Shown here in pieces: positions 18,868 through 26,953 of a stretch of 64,000 nucleotides of DNA. Origin of the DNA: Pseudomonadota bacterium (GTDB taxonomy: Bacteria > Pseudomonadota > Alphaproteobacteria > Acetobacterales > Acetobacteraceae). Numbering within the stretch: the stretch's first letter is position 1; each line of letters begins with the position of its first letter. Position numbers and translations under genes: made by a program. Location: NCBI GenBank assembly GCA_021849425.1, contig JAJZSY010000001.1, forward strand, positions 186,001 to 250,000. The letters run 5' to 3'. The notes below the pieces were generated by a model. That model did no database searches. It was not told the origin of the DNA and saw nothing but the letters and a program-made list of their open reading frames with translations.

Positions 18868-19878
18868 ATGAACGATATCACCCTGCTTACCCGCGACGGC
18901 GCGAGTCTCGATGTTGGCTGCCCGCCGGGCGAGACCGTGCTCGCCGCCGCCGAAGCCGCCGGGCTGTTCCTGCCCTCGATGTGCCATGAGGGCAGTTGCG
19001 GCCTGTGCCGGGCCGAAATCACGGCGGGCGAATACGATGCGGGCGGGCGGACGGGCGAGACGATCACGCGCGACGTGCTGCTCTGCCAGTGCCGGCCGAC
19101 CTCGGACATGACGGTGGCGCTGCCTTATGCCGAGGCGGCGATCCTGCGGCACCGCGCGCCGACGCGCGAGGCGGTGATCGAGCGGATCGCGCCGGCGGGG
19201 GCGAGCGCGGTTTCGCTCGGCCTGCGCCTGCGCCCCGACGCGGAACGCGGCGAGGCCGCCGATTTCGTGCCCGGGCAATATATGGAGGTGGCGATTCCGG
19301 GCACCGATATCCGCCGCGCCTATTCGCTGGCCAACCTGCCGAACTGGGACGGGCGGCTGGAGTTCCTGATCCGGCTCGTGCCGGGCGGGGCGTTCTCCAC
19401 CTGGCTCGGCACCGTGGCGAAGCCGGGCGACGCGCTCTCGCTGCGCGGCCCGCTCGGCCGCTTCGTGCTGGACGAGGCAAGCCCGCGGCCGCGCTGCCTC
19501 GTCGGCGGGGGCTGCGGCCTCGCGCCCCTGCTCGCGATGCTGCGGCACCTCGCCGAATTTCAGGACACGCAGGAGACGCATCTGATTTTCGGCGCCAATC
19601 GCGAGGACGAGCTGTTCGCGACCGCGGAGATCGAGGCGCTTGCCGCGCAACTGCCCGGCCTTACGGTGACCACCGCGATCTGGCATCCGCAGGCGGCGTG
19701 GCGCGGGTTTGCCGGCACCGCGGCGGAGGCGCTCGACCGGCTTCTGGCCAGCGCCGCCGGCGCGCCGGACATTTATGTGTGCGGCCCGCCCCGGCTGGTG
19801 GAGGCGGTGATCGCGACGGCGCGGCGGCATGGCGTGCCGGAGGCGCAGATTCTCGCCGAGCATGTGCAATTGCGTTGA
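18868..19878 (+). CDS. Fe-S/FAD/NAD(P)H reductase, probable electron donor to Hcp
   Basis: A 336-residue electron-transfer flavoprotein. An N-terminal plant-type [2Fe-2S] domain has Cys39, Cys44, Cys47 and Cys75 (CX4CX2CX27C). An FAD domain with the RxYS motif (RAYSLANL, residues 150-157) and an NAD domain with GGGCGLAP (213-220) and a terminal CGPP motif follow. This Fe-S-first order is that of aromatic-oxygenase reductases; E. coli Hcr has the reverse order (FAD/NAD first, Fe-S last). The position after hcp argues that it fills the Hcr role. The ATG at 18868 starts right before the Fe-S fold; the upstream open frame overlaps hcp and is not family-like. Confidence 0.88.
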   Translation: MNDITLLTRDGASLDVGCPPGETVLAAAEAAGLFLPSMCHEGSCGLCRAEITAGEYDAGGRTGETITRDVLLCQCRPTSDMTVALPYAEAAILRHRAPTREAVIERIAPAGASAVSLGLRLRPDAERGEAADFVPGQYMEVAIPGTDIRRAYSLANLPNWDGRLEFLIRLVPGGAFSTWLGTVAKPGDALSLRGPLGRFVLDEASPRPRCLVGGGCGLAPLLAMLRHLAEFQDTQETHLIFGANREDELFATAEIEALAAQLPGLTVTTAIWHPQAAWRGFAGTAAEALDRLLASAAGAPDIYVCGPPRLVEAVIATARRHGVPEAQILAEHVQLR

Positions 19879-19909
19879 TCCGGCGCGGCGGCAGCGTTAG
19901 GGATGGTGA

Positions 19910-20353
19910 ATGCATCTCACAATGTTCACCGATTACGGCCTGCGGACGCTGATCCTGCTGGCGCTGCGGCCGGACGGCCAGGCGTCGATCCCGGAAGTGG
20001 CGGCGGCCTACGGCATTTCGGAGAACCATCTGACCAAGGTGGCGCACGCGCTCGGCCAGAGCGGGCTGGTCGAGACCATTCGCGGCCGCAAGGGCGGCAT
20101 GCGCCTCGGCCGGCCGGCGGCGAAGATCGGGCTCGGCGAGGTGGTGCGGGCGATGGAGCCGAGCCTGGCGCTGGTGACCTGCCAGGAGGGCGGCGCCTGC
20201 GCGATCGGCGGATGCTGCGGGTTGCAGGGGGTGATGAACGAGGCGCAGGCGGCGCTGCTGGCGGTGTTCGACCGCTACACGCTGGCGGATGTCGTAACAC
20301 CCGGGGATGCGAGGCTGCTGGCGCGGCTGGGGCTTGGCGAGCCCGCGCGGTGA
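19910..20353 (+). CDS. nsrR: Rrf2-family NO-sensing repressor NsrR
   Basis: A 147-residue winged-helix regulator that binds an NO-sensitive Fe-S cluster and represses NO-detoxification genes. It starts MHLTMFTDYGLRTLI, very close to E. coli NsrR, with the HTH around residues 28-65 (EVAAAYGISENHLTKVAHALGQSGLVETIRGRKGG). Cluster cysteines are Cys91, Cys97 and Cys102/103, matching the three-cysteine pattern of NsrR rather than IscR. It is the third gene after hcp and the reductase, 31 bases from the latter, so probably in the same operon and autoregulated through the hcp promoter. A 26-bp tandem repeat begins inside its last codons. Confidence 0.92.
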   Translation: MHLTMFTDYGLRTLILLALRPDGQASIPEVAAAYGISENHLTKVAHALGQSGLVETIRGRKGGMRLGRPAAKIGLGEVVRAMEPSLALVTCQEGGACAIGGCCGLQGVMNEAQAALLAVFDRYTLADVVTPGDARLLARLGLGEPAR

Positions 20354-20431
20354 CGCGCGGAAAGCCATACACGCGGTGACGCGCGGGAAGCCATACGCGC
20401 GGTGACGCGCGGAAGGTCATACACGCGGTGT
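20346..20431. repeat. Three-copy 26-bp tandem repeat across the nsrR stop codon
   Basis: Three units of exactly 26 bases starting CGCGGTGACGCGCGG and ending near CCATACA, plus a truncated fourth (CGCGGTG). The first unit contains the nsrR stop TGA. Unit length equals that of the argC array, but the sequence is different. Confidence 0.92.
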
Positions 20432-20501
20432 GGCGCATTTCACCCCGCGCGGCGGCGGCGATTGTGAAGCGGGAGCCTCTCCTGTTACGCTAGACGTGAC
20501 G

Positions 20502-20529
20502 CCGGCGCGCCGCGCCGGGCGGGGTTTTT
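20502..20529 (+). terminator. GC-rich hairpin followed by T-run before the ABC importer genes
   Basis: CCGGCGC and GCGCCGG form a 7-bp stem with a 3-base loop; after GCGGGG comes TTTTT. It lies about 150 bases after nsrR and 21 bases before the importer gene start, so it may end the nsrR transcript or act in the importer leader. Confidence 0.4.
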
Positions 20530-20549
20530 GACGGAGCCGGGACAGCAAG

Positions 20550-21602
20550 ATGCCGCAGACAGACCGAGTTTTGACATCACGACGCCAGATGATGGCGGGC
20601 GCCGCAGCCCTGGCCGCGGCGGCCGGGGGCGCGCGGCCGGCGCTGGCGGCGGGGACGACGGCGCTGCGGGTCGCTTATATTCCGATCCTGCCGATGGCGC
20701 AGCTCTTCGTCATCGAGGCGGAGGGCTGGGCGCGGCAGGCGGGGCTGGCGCTGCACGGCACCAGTTTTTCCTCGGGCCCGGCGATGGTGCAGGCGCTGGC
20801 CTCCGGGCGGTTCGACGTCGCCTATATCGGGATCGGCCCGGCGATGGTGGCGCAGGCGCATGGCGTCGATCTGCGGATCGTCGCGGCGAATGGCGAGGGG
20901 CAGATCGCCCTGCTCGGGCGCGGCAAGCTCGCCGGGATGTGGCCGCACGCCGCCTCCCCCGCCGCCGCCTTCGCCGCCTTCCGCAAGGCGACCGGGCGCA
21001 AGGCGCGGATCGGCAGCCTGCCCCGCGGCTCGGTGCCTGATACGGTGCTGCGCTACTGGCTCAACGAGGTCGCGCATGTGCCGCGGGATGCGGTCGAGGT
21101 GATGGGGTTCGGCGCCAGCGCGTTGCAGCAGGCGCTGCTCTCGGGGTCGCTCGACGCCGCATCGACGCTGGAGCCGACCCTGACGATCGTGCAGGAGCGC
21201 GAGCCCGATGCGCGGATTCTGGCGCGCGGCGATGCGATGTTCCCCGGCCAGCCAGGGGCGGTGCTGGCGGTGACGCAGCGCCTCGCGCATGAAAACCCGG
21301 CCGCGGTGCAGGCCATGGTCGATCTGCATGTGCGGGCGACGCGCTTCCTGCGCACGCATCCGCACCGCGCCGCCGCCGATCTGGCCAAGACGCTCGGCAA
21401 GGGGCTGATTCCGGAGGCGACGCTGCTGCGGGCGGTGCAATCGCCCTCGCTCAACCCGATCGCCGATCCGCGCCGGATCATCGCGGCGACGGAAAAGCTC
21501 AACGCCTATCAGGCGAAGATCGACCATATCGGGAAGGTCGCGGATGTGGGGGCGATGTTCGACGCCTCGTTCTACATGCACGCGGTGAAATCGGCCGGAT
21601 GA
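20550..21602 (+). CDS. ABC importer substrate-binding protein (SsuA/TauA/NrtA family)
   Basis: A 350-residue periplasmic binding protein of the aliphatic sulfonate/taurine/nitrate group. The N-terminus looks like a Tat signal: SRRQMM at residues 10-15, then an alanine-rich hydrophobic stretch ending near ALAAG (residue 35). The mature start LRVAYIPILPMAQLFVIEAEGWARQAGL and the ASGRFDVAYIGIGPAMVA motif are typical. It overlaps the permease gene by 4 bases (ATGA) and the ATPase follows, giving a complete importer. The ligand cannot be decided: sulfonate, taurine, nitrate, thiamine precursor and bicarbonate systems share this fold, and no sulfonate monooxygenase or nitrate reductase gene is nearby. 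Confidence 0.88.
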   Translation: MPQTDRVLTSRRQMMAGAAALAAAAGGARPALAAGTTALRVAYIPILPMAQLFVIEAEGWARQAGLALHGTSFSSGPAMVQALASGRFDVAYIGIGPAMVAQAHGVDLRIVAANGEGQIALLGRGKLAGMWPHAASPAAAFAAFRKATGRKARIGSLPRGSVPDTVLRYWLNEVAHVPRDAVEVMGFGASALQQALLSGSLDAASTLEPTLTIVQEREPDARILARGDAMFPGQPGAVLAVTQRLAHENPAAVQAMVDLHVRATRFLRTHPHRAAADLAKTLGKGLIPEATLLRAVQSPSLNPIADPRRIIAATEKLNAYQAKIDHIGKVADVGAMFDASFYMHAVKSAG

Positions 21603-22363
21603 GGCCGGTCACGCCACGCCGGCCGGCGCTGCTCTCGGCGGCAGGACTCGCGGTTTTCCTCGGCGCCTGGGAGGCGGCGGTGCGCGGCGGGGTGCTGCCG
21701 GCGAATTTCGTGCCGGCGCCGAGTGCCATTCCGCAGGCGCTGATCGGCGAGATTCGCAATGGCAACTGGTTCACCGCGATCGGCGAAAGCCTCGGGCATT
21801 ACCTGATCGGTGTCGGCCTTGGCAGCCTGCTCGGCATCGTCACCGGGGCGGCGGTGGCGCTGCTGCCGCGCTTCGCCGCGGCGCAAGCCTGGGTCGCCCG
21901 GCTGCTGCGGCCGATTCCGCCGCTGGCGTGGATACCCTTCACGCTGATCTGGTTCGGCCCCAGCCAGGCGGCGGCGGCGTTCATCATCGGCGTCGGCGTG
22001 TTCTGGCTGAACTATTTCGCGACGTGGTCCGCCGTCGAGGCGGTCGATGAGGGGCTGGTGGAACTCGCGGCGGCGTTCGGCCAGGGTGGGTTCGCCCGCC
22101 GGCTCGTCAAGGTGATCCTGCCGGCGGCGCTGCCGGGGATGCTTTCGGGCGTGCGCTCGGGGCTCGGCCAGGGCTGGATGGCGGTGGTGGCGGCGGAGCT
22201 GTTCGGGATTCCGGGGATCGGCCAGCGGATGAACGAGGCGGCCGGGGTGCTCGCGACCAATGTTCTGGTGCTGTACATGCTGACGATCGCGCTGCTCTAC
22301 GGCATGACCGACCTGGCGTTCGAGCGGGTGACGCGGCGGTTTCTGGCGTGGACGCGGGCATGA
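21599..22363 (+). CDS. ABC importer permease (SsuC/TauC family)
   Basis: A 254-residue inner-membrane permease with about six helices. It carries a full binding-protein-dependent transport loop for ATPase contact: EAVDEGLVELAAAFGQGGFARRLVKVILPAALPGMLSGVRSGLGQGW, with the EAA-like region around residues 150-165. The starting ATGA overlaps the substrate-binding gene stop and its own stop overlaps the ATPase start, so the three are one tightly coupled unit. Length is normal for the family. Confidence 0.92.
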   Translation: MRPVTPRRPALLSAAGLAVFLGAWEAAVRGGVLPANFVPAPSAIPQALIGEIRNGNWFTAIGESLGHYLIGVGLGSLLGIVTGAAVALLPRFAAAQAWVARLLRPIPPLAWIPFTLIWFGPSQAAAAFIIGVGVFWLNYFATWSAVEAVDEGLVELAAAFGQGGFARRLVKVILPAALPGMLSGVRSGLGQGWMAVVAAELFGIPGIGQRMNEAAGVLATNVLVLYMLTIALLYGMTDLAFERVTRRFLAWTRA

Positions 22364-23133
22364 GCGGCGCGAGGGAGCCGATCGTCGAGCTGAGCGGCCT
22401 CGCCTTCGGCCATCCGGGCGATGCGAGCGGACGCAACGTGCTGGAGGGGCTCGATCTGAGCCTGAAGCGGGGCGGGTTCACCGCGATTGTCGGGCCGTCC
22501 GGCGTGGGCAAGTCCACCCTGTTGCGGGTGGTGGCGGGGCTGGTCGCGGCAAGGCGCGGCGAGGTGCGGCTGCTGGCCCGCCCGGCGCCCGACCGCAGGA
22601 CGGCGGCGCTGGTGTTTCAGGACGCGCGGCTGATGCCGTGGCGGCGGGTGCTCGGCAATGTCGAGTTCGGGCTGGAGGGGCTGGCGCTGGACGCGGCGGC
22701 GCGGCGGCGGCGGGCCGAGGCGGCGCTCGCGCTCGTTGGCCTCGCGGATGCGGCGGGGCGCTGGCCGGGGCAGCTTTCCGGCGGCCAGCGGCAGCGCGTG
22801 GGCATTGCCCGCGCCCTCGCCGTTTCGGCCGACCTGCTGCTGATGGACGAGCCGTTCAGCGCGCTCGACGCGATCACAAGGCAGGCGTTGCAGGACGAGC
22901 TGCTGCGGATCTGGCGGGAGACCGGGACCACGATCCTGTTCGTGACGCATGACCTGGACGAGGCGACCTATCTGGCCGAGCGGGTGGTGCTGCTGGCCGG
23001 CAGCCCGGCGCGGATCGCGCGGGATGTGGCGATCCGCACGCCGCATCCGCGCGCGCGCAACGGGCTCGATGGCTATGTGAGCGATCTGCGCCGGGCCCTC
23101 GGGGAGACGTTCATCGGGGGCGCGGGCATCTGA
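22360..23133 (+). CDS. ABC importer ATPase (SsuB/TauB family)
   Basis: A 257-residue ATPase with Walker A GPSGVGKST (near residue 45), signature LSGGQRQRVGIARAL, Walker B LLLMDEPFSALD and the H-loop VTHDLDEA. The chosen ATG overlaps the permease stop (ATGA); a GTG 12 bases earlier is the alternative. The sequence is complete. A perfect 11-bp hairpin 8 bases downstream separates it from the converging ssb gene. Confidence 0.93.
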   Translation: MSGAREPIVELSGLAFGHPGDASGRNVLEGLDLSLKRGGFTAIVGPSGVGKSTLLRVVAGLVAARRGEVRLLARPAPDRRTAALVFQDARLMPWRRVLGNVEFGLEGLALDAAARRRRAEAALALVGLADAAGRWPGQLSGGQRQRVGIARALAVSADLLLMDEPFSALDAITRQALQDELLRIWRETGTTILFVTHDLDEATYLAERVVLLAGSPARIARDVAIRTPHPRARNGLDGYVSDLRRALGETFIGGAGI

Positions 23134-23140
23134 GCGGTAT

Positions 23141-23166
23141 CCGGCCGGATGGCATCATCCGGCCGG
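23141..23166. terminator. Perfect 11-bp hairpin between convergent importer and ssb genes
   Basis: CCGGCCGGATG pairs perfectly with CATCCGGCCGG around a GCAT loop. It lies between the ends of two converging genes, so it can serve both directions. No T-run follows on either strand. Confidence 0.55.
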
Positions 23167-23179
23167 GAATTAGCGTGGT

Positions 23180-23671
23180 TCAGAAGGGGATTTCGTCGTC
23201 GAGATCGCTGGCGCGGCCGGAATCCCAGCCGCCGCCGCGCGCGGGGCTGGAGGCGGGCGAAGCGACCGGGGCGCGCGGCGCGGGGCGGGGCATGTCATCG
23301 CCGCCGCCGGCGCCGGCGCCGGCGCGGTCGAGCAGGACCAGCTCGGCGCCGATCCGGCCGAGCATCACCTCGGTCGTGTATTTCTCCTGGCCCGACTGGT
23401 CGGTCCATTTGCGGGTTTGCAGCTTGCCTTCGAGATAGATCTTGGAGCCCTTGCGCAGATAACGCTCCGCCACATCGGCCAACCGGTCGTTCATGATGAC
23501 GACGCGGTGCCACTCGGTGCGCTCCTGGCGCTCGCCGCTCGCCTTGTCGTTCCAGGTTTCCGAGGTGGCCACGGCGAGATTGACGATCTTCATGCCGGAT
23601 TGCGTCGTCCGCGTTTCGGGATCGCGCCCGAGATTGCCGACCAGGATTACCTTGTTCACACTACCCGCCAT
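23180..23671 (-). CDS. ssb: Single-stranded DNA-binding protein
   Basis: A 163-residue SSB. The OB-fold spans residues 1-110 ([51 protein letters not shown]). A Gly/Pro/Ala-rich disordered linker follows, and the conserved acidic tip DLDDEIPF recruits replication and repair proteins. The ATG is set by the family start MAGSVNKV and a GGAAAGG 8 bases before it; the frame is open 30 codons further without homology. Single gene, essential for replication, recombination and repair. Confidence 0.96.
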   Translation of the reverse strand: MAGSVNKVILVGNLGRDPETRTTQSGMKIVNLAVATSETWNDKASGERQERTEWHRVVIMNDRLADVAERYLRKGSKIYLEGKLQTRKWTDQSGQEKYTTEVMLGRIGAELVLLDRAGAGAGGGDDMPRPAPRAPVASPASSPARGGGWDSGRASDLDDEIPF

Positions 23672-23796
23672 TGTCCAACCTTTCCGCTCCGAGACCGCGC
23701 CACGGCGTTCTGCCGCGGCGGACCATCGTATCAACACGGCTTGGCGATGCTGTCCAGCCATCCGCCCGGACCCGCAATGCGGGCCAGGCGCCGGGC

Positions 23797-24822
23797 TCAG
23801 TGATCGAAGGCCGCGTGATCCACCTTGCCATGGAAGACGCGGTAGGCGAAGGCGTTGTAGGCGATGATGACGGGGATCATCACCACCGCGCCGGCCAGCA
23901 GGAATTCCTGCGAGCCGACGGGGGAAGCGGCCTGCCAGATGGTCACGCCAGGCGGGATGATGTTCGGGAACAGCGAGAAGCCGAGGCCGAGAAAGCTGAC
24001 CAGGAACAGGCCGAGCGCGCAGAGGAAGGCGGTGCTGTCATGCACCGCGGCGCCGCGGCGCAGGGCGCGGAACAGGAAGAAGGCGAGTGCTGCCACCGCG
24101 AGCGGGGCGAGGCCGGTGACGGCGAGGCCGGGCCAGGTGAACCAGCGCACGGCGTAGGCGTGGTCGAGCAGCGGGGTCCAGACGCTGACGGCGAGGATGC
24201 AGGCGAGCATGCCGAGGGCGAGCCGGGCGGTTTCGTGACGCATCCGCAGTTGCAGCCCGCCTTCGGTGCGCCAGACCAGCCAGGCGGCGCCGAGCAGCGC
24301 GTAGCCGCAGACCACGGCGAGGCCGGTGAACAGCGAGAAGGCGGAGACCCAGGCGAAGGGCCCGCCGGCGAACTGGCCGCCGGCGACCTTCGTGCCGTGC
24401 AGCACGGCGCCGAGGATCGCGCCCTGGCAGAAGGCGGCGATGACCGAGCCGAACCAGAACCCGTAATCCCAGTTGAGCCTGTGCCGCTCGGTATGCGCGC
24501 GGAAGCGGAACTCGAAGGCGACGCCGCGCAGGATCAGGCCGATCAGCATGGTGATCACCAGCGGATAGACCGCCGGCAGGATCACGCTGTAGGCCTCGGG
24601 GAAGGCGCCGTAGAGGCCCGAGCCGCCGAGCACGAGCCAGGTTTCGTTGCCATCCCAGACCGGGGCGATGGAGTTCACCATCACGTCGCGCTCGGTGCGG
24701 CCGCGCTCGGCCGCGAACAGGATGCCGACGCCGAGATCGAACCCGTCGAGCACGACATAGGCGAAGATCACGAAGGCCATGATGCAGCCCCAGATGATCG
24801 GCAATGTGTGGGCGTTGAGCAT
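23797..24822 (-). CDS. cydB: Cytochrome bd-type quinol oxidase subunit II
   Basis: A 341-residue membrane protein with about eight or nine helices, beginning with the family signature [28 protein letters not shown] and then [28 protein letters not shown]. With CydA it forms a terminal oxidase that reduces oxygen with quinol and resists NO and cyanide. It starts 5 bases after cydA. No CydX-like small subunit is apparent downstream; cyanide-insensitive (CIO) types often lack one. The gene ends the gbsR-like > cydA > cydB operon. Confidence 0.95.
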   Translation of the reverse strand: MLNAHTLPIIWGCIMAFVIFAYVVLDGFDLGVGILFAAERGRTERDVMVNSIAPVWDGNETWLVLGGSGLYGAFPEAYSVILPAVYPLVITMLIGLILRGVAFEFRFRAHTERHRLNWDYGFWFGSVIAAFCQGAILGAVLHGTKVAGGQFAGGPFAWVSAFSLFTGLAVVCGYALLGAAWLVWRTEGGLQLRMRHETARLALGMLACILAVSVWTPLLDHAYAVRWFTWPGLAVTGLAPLAVAALAFFLFRALRRGAAVHDSTAFLCALGLFLVSFLGLGFSLFPNIIPPGVTIWQAASPVGSQEFLLAGAVVMIPVIIAYNAFAYRVFHGKVDHAAFDH

Positions 24823-24827
24823 GGCCC

Positions 24828-26246
24828 CTACTCCGCCGGGCTGGGGGTTGCGGCGGGATCGTGCAGGCGGTGCGGGCCGTGGCTGCGCAGCGGCTTGTCG
24901 TCGCGCAGCGGCGGTTCGCCGATACTCGGCTCCTGCGCCATCAGGCCGAGCACGTAGCGGATGCCGACGCCGAAGACGAGCGTGTAGAGCACGATGATGA
25001 CGCCGAAGGACCAGACGATCTCGCCCAGGGTGAGCGGCGAGACGCTCTGCACGGTGCGCAGCACGCCATAGACCGTCCAGGGCTGGCGGCCGGTTTCGGT
25101 GACCACCCAGCCGGCGATGATGGTGAGGAAGCCGGCCGGCCCCATCGCCACCGCGAAGCGCTTGAACCAGGCGTTTTCATAGAGCCGTCCGCCGCGGCGC
25201 AGGGCCAGCGCGCCGAGGGCGAGGACCAGCATCAGCGACCACAGCCCGACCATGACCCGGAAGCCCCAGAAGGTGGGGATCAGCACCGGCCAGTCGGATT
25301 TCGGGAAGGCATCCAGCCCCTGCACCACGCCGTGCAGGTCGTGGGTGATGATGAGCGAGCCGAGATCGGGGATTTTGACGTCATACAGCAGACGGCCGAG
25401 GCTGCGGCTGGGCCAGCCGAAGAGGTGCAGCGCCTGGCCGGCGCGGGTGTGGAAGTCGCCCTCCATCGCGGCGAGTTTCAGCGGCTGGTCGGTCATCGTG
25501 GCGCGGCCGGCTTCATCGCCGACGAAGCCCTGCACCGGCACGGCGATGGTCAGCAGCCACATCGCCATCGAGAACATCAGCCGGCTGACCGGGTTCTTCG
25601 GGTTGCGCAGCAGGTGGAACGCGCCGACCGCGCCGACGGCGAGCGCCGTCGCGATGAAGGCGGCGAGCACCATGTGCAGCCACATATAGGGGAAGGTCGG
25701 GTTGAAGATGATGGCGAGCCAGTTCTTCGGCACGAAATCGCCGTTCGGGGCGATGGCGTAGCCGCGGGGCGTCTGCATCCAGGAATTCGCGGCGAGAATC
25801 CACGAGGCCGAGATCAGCGTGCCGATCGAGACCAGCGCGGTCGCCGCGAAATGCAGTTTCGGGCCGACGCGCGACATGCCGAACAGCATGATGCCGAGGA
25901 AGCCGGCCTCGAGGAAGAAGGCCGTCATCGTCTCCCAGGCGAGGAGCGGCCCGAGGATCGGCCCGACCTTTTCCGAGTAGCCCGCCCAGTTGGCGCCGAC
26001 CTCGTAGGCCATCACCAGGCCGGAGACGACGCCGATCGCGAAGATGACGGCGAAAATCTTCAGCCAGTAGCGGTAGGCATCGAGATAGACCGGGCGGCCG
26101 CTGACCAGCCACATGAGTTCGAGCACCGTCAGATAGGCGGCGAGCCCGATCGAGAAGGCCGGGAACATGATGTGAAACGCGATGGTGAAACCGAACTGGG
26201 CGCGTGCGAGCACGAGCGCCAGCCCGCCGGCATGCATGCTTGTCAT
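24828..26246 (-). CDS. cydA: Cytochrome bd-type quinol oxidase subunit I, CIO-like
   Basis: A 472-residue, about nine-helix subunit that binds hemes b558, b595 and d. His25 in QFGFTIAFHIMFP matches the E. coli His19 heme ligand, and WVVTETGRQPWTVYG is the conserved bd motif. The short length (E. coli CydA has 522) and compact periplasmic loop fit the cyanide-insensitive CioA branch with a short Q-loop. The ATG overlaps the upstream regulator stop by 4 bases, so regulator and oxidase are co-translated. It should help respiration at low oxygen and under NO. Confidence 0.95.
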   Translation of the reverse strand: MTSMHAGGLALVLARAQFGFTIAFHIMFPAFSIGLAAYLTVLELMWLVSGRPVYLDAYRYWLKIFAVIFAIGVVSGLVMAYEVGANWAGYSEKVGPILGPLLAWETMTAFFLEAGFLGIMLFGMSRVGPKLHFAATALVSIGTLISASWILAANSWMQTPRGYAIAPNGDFVPKNWLAIIFNPTFPYMWLHMVLAAFIATALAVGAVGAFHLLRNPKNPVSRLMFSMAMWLLTIAVPVQGFVGDEAGRATMTDQPLKLAAMEGDFHTRAGQALHLFGWPSRSLGRLLYDVKIPDLGSLIITHDLHGVVQGLDAFPKSDWPVLIPTFWGFRVMVGLWSLMLVLALGALALRRGGRLYENAWFKRFAVAMGPAGFLTIIAGWVVTETGRQPWTVYGVLRTVQSVSPLTLGEIVWSFGVIIVLYTLVFGVGIRYVLGLMAQEPSIGEPPLRDDKPLRSHGPHRLHDPAATPSPAE

Positions 26247-26881
26247 TCTCTGTCCGTATCGTTGTTGTCGTTGGCGTCGGCGCCGGCGAGGGCGTCGGCT
26301 TCGGTGGTCTCGGGCCGGGAGCGGCCGGCCTTGCCGCGCCCGAGCAGCGGCAGGCGGTTCTTCAGTTCCAGCAGCGCCACGACGCGGCCGCCGAGGCGGA
26401 GGAGCTGGACCAGATCCTTGTTGTCGAGCTTCTGCACGTCTTCCGACCAGCGCATCAGCAGCTCGATCAGGTCGTGCATCTCGGCGAGACGGCGCTGGGC
26501 GAGACGGTCCGCCTCGGAGCGGGGCGGCTCCATCAGCAGGTCGCGCAGCACGGTGAGGGTGGGGTCGATCTCGCGGCGGCGGCGCTCTTCGGCCAGGGTG
26601 CGGACGATCTGCCAGATGTCGTCCGGGGTCGAGAAATGCTCGCGCCGATCACCCGGCAGGTGTTGCAGCCGCACGAGGCGCCAGGATTGCAGCTCCTTCA
26701 ACCCCATCGACACGTTCGAGCGCGAGAAGCCGAGGGTTTCGGCGATCTCGTCGGCCGGCAGCGGACGGTCGGACACGTAGAGCAGCGCGTAGATCTGCCC
26801 GACCGTGCGGTTGATGCCCCAATGGCTGCCCATCTCGCCGAAATGCAGCACGAAGGCCTCGATGATGGGGGTGAGCGGCAT
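26243..26881 (-). CDS. GbsR/MarR-family transcriptional regulator of the cyd operon
   Basis: A 212-residue winged-helix regulator. The start PLTPIIEAFVLHFGEMGSHWGINRTVGQIYALLYVSDRPLPADEIAETLGFSRSNVSMGLKELQSW is characteristic of the GbsR/CosR/YvaV branch, known from choline/osmolyte control. The C-terminal ~40 residues are charged and disordered. I place the start at 26881: an upstream in-frame ATG (26938) would put an 18-bp perfect palindrome inside the coding region, while this start leaves it 9 bases upstream as an operator. It is the first gene of an operon with cydAB, overlapping cydA by 4 bases, so it most likely regulates the oxidase and itself. Confidence 0.88.
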   Translation of the reverse strand: MPLTPIIEAFVLHFGEMGSHWGINRTVGQIYALLYVSDRPLPADEIAETLGFSRSNVSMGLKELQSWRLVRLQHLPGDRREHFSTPDDIWQIVRTLAEERRRREIDPTLTVLRDLLMEPPRSEADRLAQRRLAEMHDLIELLMRWSEDVQKLDNKDLVQLLRLGGRVVALLELKNRLPLLGRGKAGRSRPETTEADALAGADANDNNDTDRE

Positions 26882-26890
26882 TGCCTGAAC

Positions 26891-26908
26891 TTTCAGAAAT
26901 TTCTGAAA
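26891..26908. promoter_or_regulatory. 18-bp perfect palindrome, operator candidate for the regulator-cydAB operon
   Basis: TTTCAGAAATTTCTGAAA is a perfect palindrome of 18 bases, AT-rich in a GC-rich genome, 9 bases before the regulator start codon. This position suits autorepression by the dimeric GbsR/MarR-type protein encoded just downstream. Confidence 0.75.
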
Positions 26909-26953
26909 TCCAAGTAGCCAGCGACGCGGCCATGTCAACCCGGCGGCGGGCGC

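Noticed and set aside
14418-19109. 1563-codon open frame on the minus strand
   Set aside because: It lies antisense to well-supported ABC transporter, hcp and reductase genes and reads as Arg/Gln/His-rich low-complexity sequence; high GC removes stop codons from this frame.
19908-19918. GAATGCATCTC, a 9/11 match to a single NsrR half-site at the nsrR start
   Set aside because: It is formed by the conserved start codons ATG-CAT-CTC (Met-His-Leu), so the match is explained by coding sequence; autoregulation through the hcp promoter is simpler.
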